From assembly GCF_023256255.1 (NCBI RefSeq), contig NZ_JAGDXD010000068.1, positions 2,084-48,369 on the forward strand: a stretch of 46,286 bases of DNA. Reading direction: 5' to 3'. Made by a program: the position numbers and the translations under genes. This stretch comes from Caldivirga sp. (GTDB lineage: Archaea > Thermoproteota > Thermoprotei > Thermoproteales > Thermocladiaceae). The notes beneath the pieces are model-generated. The model ran no database searches. It was not told the origin of the DNA and worked only from the letters and a program-made list of their open reading frames with translations. Below are positions 8,584-16,569 of this stretch, one piece after another; the first letter of the stretch is position 1, and every line of letters begins with the position of its first letter.

Positions 8584-8704
8584 GCTAACTAAAGCACCTA
8601 AACTTTAAAACCATTACTCACGCACCATAGTTACTATGCTGCTTATGTCGAGTTACCTGTTATCATGGAGTTAATGGTTTAAAAGCACCTACTGGGTTTA
8701 ACAT

Positions 8705-9415
8705 ATGGCTAAACGAGGACCAGTTAACTTCTACGTAATGCCGGTTATCCTAACTATCTTACTCCTAGTTGGTGTGTATGCGATTAGTATAACGGTTTTA
8801 ACAATAAGACATCCGGTTAATAACACACAGTTAATGTATACTTCATTAATCTCCTGGAGCATTAACGAAACTAAGGTTCTACTCCTAGAGGCTATAAACA
8901 CATCTTCACCCCAGGAGTACCTGCATGGTATTAGCCTTAACAGTCTATTGAGTATTAGGGTAATTAACTCCGACTCATTAACCATAGGTAACTTAACCTA
9001 TTGTTATGCCCCAATTGAACTTTCAATCAACAATGCCCTAATCTGGCTCAGTAATGTAACCATGGGCGAATACACGATTAATGTAAAGATCTTCAACACC
9101 ACCTACTACAATGGCAATTACCTAGTAACATTAAACATATACAGGGGTAATAGCAGGGTTGGTTCCATTACGTATAATTACGTTATACCGATATTAGCCG
9201 TAAAGTCACCTCAAGTGAACGCGTGGAGGGTGGGCAATGTCACAATACTAATGATGGATGCTTGGTACTACCTGGTTGTTAATAAACCTGAACAACTAGT
9301 ACCTAGTGGTAATCAGACCCTTTACCCTCATGGATCACTCTCACTATGGCTAATTATTATACCTAAGGATGATTGCTCATCATGCTGTGTGATTAATTAC
9401 TCAAGGGTAAGATGA
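8705..9415 (+). CDS. Membrane-anchored extracellular protein of unknown function
   Basis: The 236-residue protein has one N-terminal membrane segment (about residues 11-32) after a short basic start, then an outside domain with many N-glycosylation sequons and beta-like stretches. It ends near a Cys cluster (DDCSSCC) that could bind metal or form disulfides. A TATA-like GTTTAAAAG lies about 25 bases before the ATG, so the message is probably leaderless. No family is recognised. It is divergent from the ThiR gene and convergent with the alpha-galactosidase gene. Confidence 0.75.
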   Translation: MAKRGPVNFYVMPVILTILLLVGVYAISITVLTIRHPVNNTQLMYTSLISWSINETKVLLLEAINTSSPQEYLHGISLNSLLSIRVINSDSLTIGNLTYCYAPIELSINNALIWLSNVTMGEYTINVKIFNTTYYNGNYLVTLNIYRGNSRVGSITYNYVIPILAVKSPQVNAWRVGNVTILMMDAWYYLVVNKPEQLVPSGNQTLYPHGSLSLWLIIIPKDDCSSCCVINYSRVR

Positions 9416-9435
9416 AATAGCCTTTGATTTAGTAC

Positions 9436-11493
9436 CTATATTCTCCTTTGCTCCCCTGCTTTTACCTTAATCCTCTGCATCTCGCCATTTTTTACATAAG
9501 CTAATGTTCCCTCCTCCTTAACCTCAACTATTAACTCATCATTAATTCTACCTACCTTTATTGGATATGGAGGTAGCGCCTTCTCCACAATGCCTATCGC
9601 TGCCTTACCATTAATTAATGGTGCAAGTATCACTATTTCAGTCTCTAAATCACCTAGCTCAATCCTCAGTGAACCTGCTGGGTCAACAATACCCCAATCT
9701 CCACTCACAACCTTATAGTAAGCGTACTGGCCCATTAGCTTCATTGGCATGTTACTTAGCTTAAACTCCTCACTAATCTTAACACCATCCTTATTAACAT
9801 TCATGAAGGCTACCGTTGGGTAACCGTTAACTGTTGAGGCTAGTTTAAGCAATACTGCCTCATTGTAGGGGTCCCTGAATAAGACATCCCTGGTTGGCAA
9901 TGCTGGTTCATCAACCCTAACAACATCACCATTACTGAGCGTAATCCACTTAATTAACTCCACGTTAGCCCTCTCGGGTTCACGGTCAGTTATGTATACT
10001 GGGCCTCCGCTAAATATCCTTGTTACGGCAATAAGCTTGGCTGATGGATCATAGCTCATCCACATGTCGTAATCTGGATAACCGAAGTGGCTATACAGTA
10101 AGCTATTGTAGACACTCCACATTGTGTGAAGCTTAGCGTCTGTCCTCCACATTGGGATGTAGTCTATTGAAATCCTCAAGGCGTTACTAATCGCGTAGTT
10201 GCTGTAATTACCGGGAAGCATACTCATGCAGTTCAAGATATCTAAACCATTAGTAGTGGATGCTAATTGTAGACCCAGTTCAACAGCTGCAGTGGCTTCC
10301 GCATCATTAGCGAAGCCCCTGTATAGGTGATGTATTGACCACTGGTTATCAACCTTAACGAAACTAAAGCCATTACCCTTGAGTACCTTGAACCAAGCGT
10401 CATAAAGCCTGAAGGCACTCTCAAGATTAGGCTTAGGTACGTAACCCCTACTTGTCTTGAAGCCCTCAGCGTTAAGTGCATTAATGAACTTCTCAGATGC
10501 ACCATTCCAGTACAGGTTTATGGTGAACCAAAGGCCAATGTTACTTATGCCTAAGTTCTTTAAATCATCCACAAGGGCCTTGAAGCCCCTTGGGAACTTC
10601 ACTTTGCTGGGCTCTGTACTGTTAATTACACCGTTCCAAAGGTCTTGCCAACCATCATCAATTATAATCCACTTGATGGGTACACCCTTATCTTTAAGTC
10701 CCTTAACAATTTTAACCACATTATCATGGCTTAAATCCTCGCCTAACAATGCATTCCAACTGCACCACCCTAGACCATTCATGAACAGTGGTTTAGCCTT
10801 ACGATCCCTTGTCTTAAACACAGCCACCCTAGAGGCTGAGGAAACTGCCTTAGCTATGGCATCATATGGATCACTACTAGTGGCTATGGAGGCTACGTAA
10901 CTTAGGTTAACTTCATCATTAGGCTTACTGGTGTAGGTTCTTATTATAAGGCCCTTATCAAGCCATGCGGTTAATTGACCATTAGAGAAGGTAAACAATG
11001 CAGTGTACTTCCCATCACCTAAATCTGTAAGTGCCATTACAGTGTAGGGGTATAATTCATTATAGTCATTAGTAAGCATTGGGTAGGACCAGCAATCCAA
11101 TGGATCACCCTCAACTAGGCCAGTTACCTTAATCCTTGGTGGGTAATCCGGCTTATCAGACGGCGGCTCAGACCTAGGTTGCTTACCTTGAGCAACGTAG
11201 TTATAGTAACCAAAGGCCTTTCCTATGAATGGTCCCGCTAAGCCTAGGAAGGTTAAGGAAAGCACCCTACTTGGCTTGGGTTGATTAAGAATCACTGATA
11301 CTGGGTACTTACTGAGCCGCTTACTTGACTTGAGGGATATGCCTATTATTGATGCTGATTCATCGTTAATGATCCTTAACTCACCTGAACCATAACCACA
11401 GAGGTTGAATGAACCTAAGGGGGCCTTCACACCGCAGGTTGAGCCGTCATCAAAGCTGATTATTAGGCTGGAAACTAGGTTACTTAAACTCAT
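9436..11493 (-). CDS. GH36-family alpha-galactosidase (raffinose synthase/Sip1-like)
   Basis: The protein shows the GH36 core: GWCSWNALL (about residue 240), KWIIIDDGWQD, then FVKVDNQWS (about 375-383), whose Asp is the expected nucleophile. ISIDYIPMWRTD follows, around the likely acid/base region. It is expected to cleave terminal alpha-1,6-galactose, like the GalS enzyme of Sulfolobus. The frame is open to 11541, but I chose ATG 11493 because a TATA-like CTTTAAAA (11515-11522) inside the longer frame sits 25 bases upstream. The start used gives 685 residues with no signal peptide, so the enzyme is probably cytoplasmic. It may act on imported oligosaccharides or glycolipids. Confidence 0.9.
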   Translation of the reverse strand: MSLSNLVSSLIISFDDGSTCGVKAPLGSFNLCGYGSGELRIINDESASIIGISLKSSKRLSKYPVSVILNQPKPSRVLSLTFLGLAGPFIGKAFGYYNYVAQGKQPRSEPPSDKPDYPPRIKVTGLVEGDPLDCWSYPMLTNDYNELYPYTVMALTDLGDGKYTALFTFSNGQLTAWLDKGLIIRTYTSKPNDEVNLSYVASIATSSDPYDAIAKAVSSASRVAVFKTRDRKAKPLFMNGLGWCSWNALLGEDLSHDNVVKIVKGLKDKGVPIKWIIIDDGWQDLWNGVINSTEPSKVKFPRGFKALVDDLKNLGISNIGLWFTINLYWNGASEKFINALNAEGFKTSRGYVPKPNLESAFRLYDAWFKVLKGNGFSFVKVDNQWSIHHLYRGFANDAEATAAVELGLQLASTTNGLDILNCMSMLPGNYSNYAISNALRISIDYIPMWRTDAKLHTMWSVYNSLLYSHFGYPDYDMWMSYDPSAKLIAVTRIFSGGPVYITDREPERANVELIKWITLSNGDVVRVDEPALPTRDVLFRDPYNEAVLLKLASTVNGYPTVAFMNVNKDGVKISEEFKLSNMPMKLMGQYAYYKVVSGDWGIVDPAGSLRIELGDLETEIVILAPLINGKAAIGIVEKALPPYPIKVGRINDELIVEVKEEGTLAYVKNGEMQRIKVKAGEQRRI

Positions 11494-11514
11494 TAAGACT
11501 AACCCTAATATTAG

Positions 11515-11522
11515 TTTTAAAG
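11515..11522 (-). promoter_or_regulatory. TATA box that decides the GH36 start
   Basis: CTTTAAAA on the minus strand is centred about 25 bases before the ATG at 11493. This favours that leaderless start over the upstream in-frame ATG at 11541. Confidence 0.6.
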
Positions 11523-11659
11523 CATTACCAATAATGAACATGAGTAACCATGAGAGTTAAGTGAAGTAGCTGATCCCTGGTTAACCAAAAACAACATCAG
11601 GCTATTGGGGATTATGGGAATTTATGAGCAGGTAGATCCTGATATCGGTTGGAGGTATC

Positions 11660-12289
11660 TTAAGCTGACTCATTCTCATTCCTACTCATGAGTATACCTA
11701 ACCATGGGTTATCCTTAACAAAGCTTGGTACATTATCGGGTACTTGAATATTAACCTCCTGCCCCATTGCCCTAGTATGCGCCACCTCCTCGCTTCTTTG
11801 AGTACTACGCTTAAGCTCATTAATCACCTGCGTTAATTGATTAATCTTATCCTCAAGTTCCTTAACCCTACTTTCAAGAGAATTAACAGTCCTCTCCAAG
11901 TACTCTACCCTCTGATCCATTCCTTGTCCTTTACTAGATGCGGTTTCAATAGGTATACTTCTCATAACCTCCTTAATTGATGATTCATCAACAACCATTA
12001 CTCCTATACCAAGCTTCTTAACTAAGCCACCATCTATGAAGTTCACAACCTCAGGTGTGGTGACTATGTAGTACTTGTTGTAGAGAACCCTGTCCTTAGC
12101 CATTAAGGCAATCTCCTTAGCAACATCACCCTCAGTGGGTATTTCTAAGTAAAGTCCCTTATACATGATCGTATTGTTGCCTTCCTTACACACTATGTAA
12201 TCATCACCCTTATCCATTTCCACTAGCCCATTTTCCCTAATCCACTTGTCTAGGAACTCCATGGCTTTAGCAACAATGAAACTAGTCAT
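11660..12289 (-). CDS. Hypothetical protein with coiled coil
   Basis: The 209-residue protein has an N-terminal mixed alpha/beta region (about 1-110) with segments such as YKGLYLEIPT and GIGVMVVDESS. These are weakly reminiscent of restriction-endonuclease-like folds, but no catalytic motif is certain. A clear coiled coil follows (about 125-165, VEYLERTVNSLESRVKELED), then a conserved-looking tail ending VKDNPWLGILMSRN. A TATA-like TTTATATTTT (12313-12322) lies about 29 bases before the ATG. The function is unknown; the coiled coil suggests oligomerisation. Confidence 0.75.
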   Translation of the reverse strand: MTSFIVAKAMEFLDKWIRENGLVEMDKGDDYIVCKEGNNTIMYKGLYLEIPTEGDVAKEIALMAKDRVLYNKYYIVTTPEVVNFIDGGLVKKLGIGVMVVDESSIKEVMRSIPIETASSKGQGMDQRVEYLERTVNSLESRVKELEDKINQLTQVINELKRSTQRSEEVAHTRAMGQEVNIQVPDNVPSFVKDNPWLGILMSRNENESA

Positions 12290-12340
12290 TACAGGGTAAT
12301 AGCATGAGCTGAAAAATATAAACCTAACCTTTTAATGCGA

Positions 12341-12916
12341 CTACGCCCATATCTTAGTCAACTCACTTGAGGTTATTACTGGGAAGAATGACCTCATGTT
12401 CTGTAGTGATCTTTCATGCCCATCCCTACTACGTGAGGAAACAGCATCACTAATTATGATTGGTATGAAGCCTAATGCATACGCATGCCTTGCACTAGTC
12501 TCAACACCAATCTCAGTTGCTATGCCAGTGAATACTATGGTTGACCTCCCTGAATTACGTAGCAGCAATTCAAAGTTTGTACCAACAAATATGCTCCAAG
12601 TATTCTTATTAAGCACTATTTCACTCTCCTGAGGCTGAATAACCAGCTCCATATCCTCAGGTCTAAATCCTCCCCTCCACTGCATTAACCTAGTTGTTAA
12701 TGGTTCAAAACCCCTTGGATACGGTGTTATCCTGGTGAACACTATTGGCACCTTAACTCTCCTGGCGGCCTCAATAACCCTGGTTAATGCGTTTAAGAAT
12801 TCATCCTTATTGAATATTGCATTATAGAGTGCCTTATGCACATCCCAGACAACCAGAATTGAATTACTTGGTTTAAGTAAGTCCCTTAACATATCTTCAC
12901 TTAGGTTAAGCGCCAT
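12341..12916 (-). CDS. Isochorismatase-fold protein lacking the usual catalytic Cys
   Basis: The 191-residue protein has the isochorismatase/nicotinamidase fold: an N-terminal VVWDVHKAL with the conserved Asp, [13 protein letters not shown] with the conserved Lys, and [15 protein letters not shown] near residue 140. Cysteine hydrolases of this family have Cys where this protein has Gly (ATEIGVE instead of ATxxCVE). The Asp and Lys remain. Related Gly-bearing sequences exist in the superfamily, so this is probably a distinct subgroup and not a recent mutation. The substrate is unknown. A GTTTATTA about 25 bases before the ATG supports the start. Confidence 0.85.
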   Translation of the reverse strand: MALNLSEDMLRDLLKPSNSILVVWDVHKALYNAIFNKDEFLNALTRVIEAARRVKVPIVFTRITPYPRGFEPLTTRLMQWRGGFRPEDMELVIQPQESEIVLNKNTWSIFVGTNFELLLRNSGRSTIVFTGIATEIGVETSARHAYALGFIPIIISDAVSSRSRDGHERSLQNMRSFFPVITSSELTKIWA

Positions 12917-13066
12917 ACCGATATCGATACTGACCCATTAATAAACCATTCCCCATAATAGAATAACCTAGAATTTCCTATTAAAGAGTTCATGAAAAAT
13001 AATCACAATATGTAACATTATACATGAAGCATAAAGTATTTAAACAGTAAAATCATATATTAAGGT

Positions 13067-13435
13067 ATGTCAACACAACTAGATCCAATATCAGTAGCCA
13101 GGATGCCTGAAGGTCAAAGGGAAAGCACCATCAAGGGTGTTTTAGAGGGGCTCTTTAAAATGAAGCAGGATGATGCCTTTAAGGCCTTAAGATCAGTAAT
13201 CCAGACTTTAGCAGAAAGGGCTACTGACCAAGAGTACATTAACTGGTGCTTAACCACAATGAGGATTCTAGCCAGTTACCCTGATGATGTGGTTAAGGCT
13301 GGTTTAACGCTTAGGAGGAACGTAGTATCAAGTTTAGATAAGAGACTTGCCGATAGGGATGCTGCAATAATTAGTAGAGTGCTTAACATGCTTGATAATA
13401 ACACTAGGCAAAAACTAATGCGAAACATGTCCTAA
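13067..13435 (+). CDS. Conserved-looking all-helical hypothetical protein
   Basis: The 122-residue protein is predicted to be mostly helical (EGLFKMKQDDAFKALRSVIQ). It has no membrane segment and no Cys cluster. A TATA-like TATTTAAAC (13037-13045) is centred 26 bases before the ATG, supporting a leaderless start. It lies directly upstream of the serine recombinase gene but has a separate promoter region between them. Function not recognised. Confidence 0.75.
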   Translation: MSTQLDPISVARMPEGQRESTIKGVLEGLFKMKQDDAFKALRSVIQTLAERATDQEYINWCLTTMRILASYPDDVVKAGLTLRRNVVSSLDKRLADRDAAIISRVLNMLDNNTRQKLMRNMS

Positions 13436-13454
13436 ACTACTCCCCTTAGGTTAT

Positions 13455-13470
13455 CACTTAAACATAAGTG
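13455..13470 (+). promoter_or_regulatory. Perfect inverted repeat over the recombinase promoter
   Basis: CACTTA-AACA-TAAGTG is a perfect 6-bp inverted repeat. It includes a TATA-like ACTTAAAC and lies 30 to 45 bases before the ATG of the serine recombinase. It could be an operator or a binding site of the recombinase itself (inference). Confidence 0.5.
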
Positions 13471-13499
13471 TTATTATTCTGCTTGCTTATTGGGGTGCG

Positions 13500-14216
13500 A
13501 TGGTTAACGCAGTGGCTTACCTTAGGGTTTCCACTGAGGAGCAGGAGCTTGGTCTTGATGCCCAGCGTGATGGCTTGCTTAAGTTCGCTTCAGCTAGGGG
13601 TATTTCAGTGAGGGAGTTCTTCATTGATCAGGGTGTGAGCGGTAGTATCCCAGCGTTTGAAAGGGAGGGGTTTGGGAGGGCTGTTGAGTATGCTAAGGCT
13701 AATGGCATTAACCTACTCCTAGTATACAGCCTGGATAGGCTTAGTAGGAGCTTCACAGACCTCTTTAACCTACTTAGGCAATTGGATGAGGATGGTATTG
13801 GCGTAGTTAGTGTTCGCGAGGAGTTCCTACAGGACCTTAACCCAATGGTTAGGAGGCTTGTTTTAAGTATTTTAGCCTGGGCGGCTGATTATGAACGTTA
13901 TCTGATTCGTGAGAGGACTAGGGCCGCACTTAGGGCTAAGGGTGTGGTTAAGGCTACTAGGGTCGACCCAAGCTTAGCTAGGGCTGTCACCGTCCTTTAC
14001 CAGTATGGTGAATCAATAAGATCAATATCAAGTAAACTAGGGCTAAGTGAGAGGCAGGTTAGGAAGATACTGTACAGTAATGGTGCATTAACACCACCAC
14101 CAGGCACATGCCCAAGGTGCTTCCACAAGCTGAAGTGGGATGAACAATACAACACATGGTACTGCCCAAACTGCGGATACCTCACTCCCTCTTCCCCCAC
14201 ACCTCAACGATCCTAG
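13500..14216 (+). CDS. Serine recombinase (resolvase) with C-terminal zinc ribbon
   Basis: The N-terminal catalytic domain contains YLRVSTEEQ with nucleophile Ser11 and the later YSLDRLSRS with catalytic Arg (about residues 77-85), followed by the long helix of resolvases. An HTH resembling the resolvase DNA-binding domain follows (about 155-190, SIRSISSKLGLSERQVRKIL). A short C-terminal zinc ribbon then appears (CPRC...CPNC, about residues 203-225). The usual resolvase ends after the HTH, so the ribbon is an addition. No transposase or terminal repeats flank it, and it lacks the N-terminal HTH of IS607 enzymes. It may be a resident chromosomal resolvase or a remnant of an integrated element. 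Confidence 0.92.
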   Translation: MVNAVAYLRVSTEEQELGLDAQRDGLLKFASARGISVREFFIDQGVSGSIPAFEREGFGRAVEYAKANGINLLLVYSLDRLSRSFTDLFNLLRQLDEDGIGVVSVREEFLQDLNPMVRRLVLSILAWAADYERYLIRERTRAALRAKGVVKATRVDPSLARAVTVLYQYGESIRSISSKLGLSERQVRKILYSNGALTPPPGTCPRCFHKLKWDEQYNTWYCPNCGYLTPSSPTPQRS

Positions 14217-14403
14217 TCACCACTCATTCTCACTAAACCATGAACCCACCTTAATGATTAAGCAAGACTAATGCCGTGATTCATCCTAGTGTTTCACTGC
14301 CTCAGCTAATTATGGGTAATAGGTACTTGAGATGGGGTCCACCTTGACATCATTAGGCAACTCACCCTGCATTAGAAAGGGCGGGTCCTTTGCCAGTATA
14401 AGA

Positions 14404-14946
14404 TTAAGATGAAGCTACATTGATGACACACTCCGCATCCAAATGCTCAATTGTGCATTTGGTCATCAGTCCCTTTACTAGGCTTAATGTGTAACTAATA
14501 CCTCTGTGGTGGCTGCCTATCCAATAGTACCTGCCGCATCCTTCACACTTGAGTAGTGTTGGGTTTCTACTAATAACATTCAATGGTACCTTACCCATGG
14601 CGTCCATTGAATTAACCTTAGTTAACCTACCACCGCATATTGGGCATAGTGAATTATCGCCTATAAGTGGCTCAACATTAAGTACTATTAATGCTGCGGT
14701 TAACCAATGAATGTGATCGTCAGTTAATAGAAGTAGTGTGTCGCCACGACGCCTATTAAATAAACCCTTATCCCTAGTTATGACTAATCCGCTTAAATTC
14801 ACTAACTCATCGTCACTGAAATCATCCCTGTAGACAGTCATTACCCCAATCATCCTCAGCCACCTAGATAACCAACCAAGCATAGAGTCAACGTAAACAA
14901 TTCCTCCACTAACCTCACATGGTTTAACTAAACCAATACTCTTCAT
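14404..14946 (-). CDS. Mut7-C RNase domain protein with zinc ribbon
   Basis: The 180-residue protein contains the PIN-like Mut7-C block (YVDSMLGWLSRWLRMIG, about residues 18-34) with acidic residues. The conserved GLVITRDKGLFNRR and a C-terminal zinc ribbon (CPICGGRL...CEGCGRYYW, about residues 99-140) follow. This is the standard architecture of archaeal Mut7-C proteins, which are predicted to be ribonucleases. The RNA target is unknown. It lies next to a C/D box sRNA gene on the opposite strand. Confidence 0.9.
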   Translation of the reverse strand: MKSIGLVKPCEVSGGIVYVDSMLGWLSRWLRMIGVMTVYRDDFSDDELVNLSGLVITRDKGLFNRRRGDTLLLLTDDHIHWLTAALIVLNVEPLIGDNSLCPICGGRLTKVNSMDAMGKVPLNVISRNPTLLKCEGCGRYYWIGSHHRGISYTLSLVKGLMTKCTIEHLDAECVINVASS

Positions 14947-15005
14947 TTAACAGTTAAACTTAATTCAAGCAAGGCTTAATAACTTACTGCTGGAAAAACA
15001 TTTAA

Positions 15006-15054
15006 GTGATGTGAGGGAGTACGTCTGAGCACTGATGAAGTGGTCCTAAACTGA
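15006..15054 (+). ncRNA. C/D box sRNA (2'-O-methylation guide)
   Basis: The boxes and spacing match an archaeal C/D guide: C box GTGATGT (15006-15012), a 12-base guide, D' box CTGA (15025-15028), a 4-base spacer, C' box TGATGA (15033-15038), a second 12-base guide, and D box CTGA (15051-15054). The guides are GAGGGAGTACGT and AGTGGTCCTAAA. By the N-plus-5 rule the target nucleotides would be the A in ACGUACUCCCUC and the first of the two Gs in UUUAGGACCACU. The boxes are near consensus (the C box ends in T, not A). A TATA-like CTTAATAAC lies about 30 bases upstream. I could not identify the RNA targets. Confidence 0.75.
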
Positions 15055-15230
15055 AAAATAATTTACACAACTCCTAAAGTTAATCAGTTACCATGCAGTT
15101 AAGGTGAATCATTTAACTTAGTACTTAGTCCAGTTTGAGTAATATTGGCCATTGTCACTTTAAATCAAAGCTATTCTAAGGCTGATAGGTTAAAACATTG
15201 ATTTTAAGCCTGTTAAGAAACTTGCTTAAA

Positions 15231-15983
15231 TCATCCCTTACACAATACTGCAATCATCGTTACTGATGCACTGGCTGACCCTGGACCTGGATTAATCTGA
15301 GGTGGCGGAGGTAATGTAGGTGCTAAGGATGCTACTTCTAATAGGTAGGGGATTGGTTGAGTGAAGTAGTATTGTTCATTAACCACTTTAACTGAAACTA
15401 TGGTTTCATTTAATGCATTAGCAATAGTACTAACCTTACTATAGGCGTCTAACACGGCCATTCTTAGGGCGTATAATCGAGCCTCATTAGATAATTCTGG
15501 GTTTATGTAGGAACCTATTGATACACTGTCTACCCCAATGCTGACTAAGCCAGATAGTAACTCTCCTAATAGTGTTTGGTTCAGTGGGACTATTATAGTC
15601 ATTGTGTAGGTTGCCTTATAGCCCTCGAACGTGCCGTATGAACCATACTGAGGATTCAGTGAAAAGGAACTAGTGTAGTTTAATCCAAACCCCCTTACTA
15701 GGGTAATTGCATCATCAGCCCTAGACGCCACATTGATGTAAGCCCTAGTGGCATTCATGTCTGGTGCCGGTGTCTCTATTGTTAAACTTACAGTGAAACC
15801 ACTTGGTGGTATTGATACACTGTACGAACCCTCCACGTTAACCGTAGTATTTAATGCGCAGCTGGTTAAGGCACCATCATTAGTTGCATCATAGTAGCCA
15901 CTATGAGAACTGACTAGAAACGTTACGGCTACAGCCAACATTACCGCAAGTATTAGGGCTACCGCTAAACTACTGGCCTTCAT
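15231..15983 (-). CDS. SIMPL (DUF541) domain protein, membrane-anchored or secreted
   Basis: The 250-residue protein has an N-terminal membrane/signal segment (about residues 5-25). The rest resembles the SIMPL/DUF541 fold: a first strand [13 protein letters not shown], repeated beta-alpha elements, and the helix [20 protein letters not shown] (about residues 165-184), which is the best-conserved part of that family. Family members are outer-surface or periplasmic proteins of unclear function. It has many sequons. It appears to be transcribed alone. Confidence 0.85.
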   Translation of the reverse strand: MKASSLAVALILAVMLAVAVTFLVSSHSGYYDATNDGALTSCALNTTVNVEGSYSVSIPPSGFTVSLTIETPAPDMNATRAYINVASRADDAITLVRGFGLNYTSSFSLNPQYGSYGTFEGYKATYTMTIIVPLNQTLLGELLSGLVSIGVDSVSIGSYINPELSNEARLYALRMAVLDAYSKVSTIANALNETIVSVKVVNEQYYFTQPIPYLLEVASLAPTLPPPPQINPGPGSASASVTMIAVLCKG

Positions 15984-16144
15984 AGTTGGTGCTGCTACTC
16001 TGGAGTTATTTTAGCTACCTCATAGTACAGTGCGTACAAGGGATTAGAACACATTCATTAATTATCATGCTAGTCAATTCCTTAAGTAGTGTTGAAACTT
16101 AAGGTGGAAGCCAGAGTTTATTAAGCTCACCGTGGTTAGGTTAG

Positions 16145-16564
16145 GTGATGAGCACCATAGCCATTTCCCCACTGTTCCTGGATATAGTATTCTCGCTAGT
16201 TATAATTGTGCTTGGCTTCGTGATATTCGTTGAATCACTGAGTGATTATAGGCTGGTTTCAGCGGTTAAGAGAATAATGGCTAAGAGGGTTATGATTAAT
16301 CCCGTTAACGTTAAGCAGTACGCCATTATTCAACTGTACCAGAGGAGCATGATTAAGGGCTACTTTAGGATTATTAACGCAACCTTGAAGGATCCATCAA
16401 TAGGGTCAGTTCTAATAAGTGAAGATAAGGTTCTGGTTAAGTTATCTGAAGGAATTAGAACCCCAGTGGATACTGAACTCCTTGTTACAGTTAGCGTTAG
16501 AGGTAGGTTAGACGAGTACTACATTAAGAGTGGGATTAAGGTTAATGTTAAGTTGGCCGAATAG
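16145..16564 (+). CDS. Small membrane-anchored hypothetical protein
   Basis: The 139-residue protein has one strong N-terminal membrane segment (about residues 10-30) and a soluble basic domain ending VNVKLAE. The frame starts with GTG at 16145, immediately followed by ATG at 16148; either could be used. The domain after the membrane segment looks like an alternating beta/alpha fold, but no family is recognised. Its 3' end is convergent with argS, with only a few bases between them. Confidence 0.7.
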   Translation: MMSTIAISPLFLDIVFSLVIIVLGFVIFVESLSDYRLVSAVKRIMAKRVMINPVNVKQYAIIQLYQRSMIKGYFRIINATLKDPSIGSVLISEDKVLVKLSEGIRTPVDTELLVTVSVRGRLDEYYIKSGIKVNVKLAE

Positions 16565-16569
16565 GGCAT

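Noticed and set aside
10457-10900. A 147-codon plus-strand frame inside the GH36 gene
   Set aside because: It lies opposite a gene with clear GH36 motifs and has no recognisable protein features.
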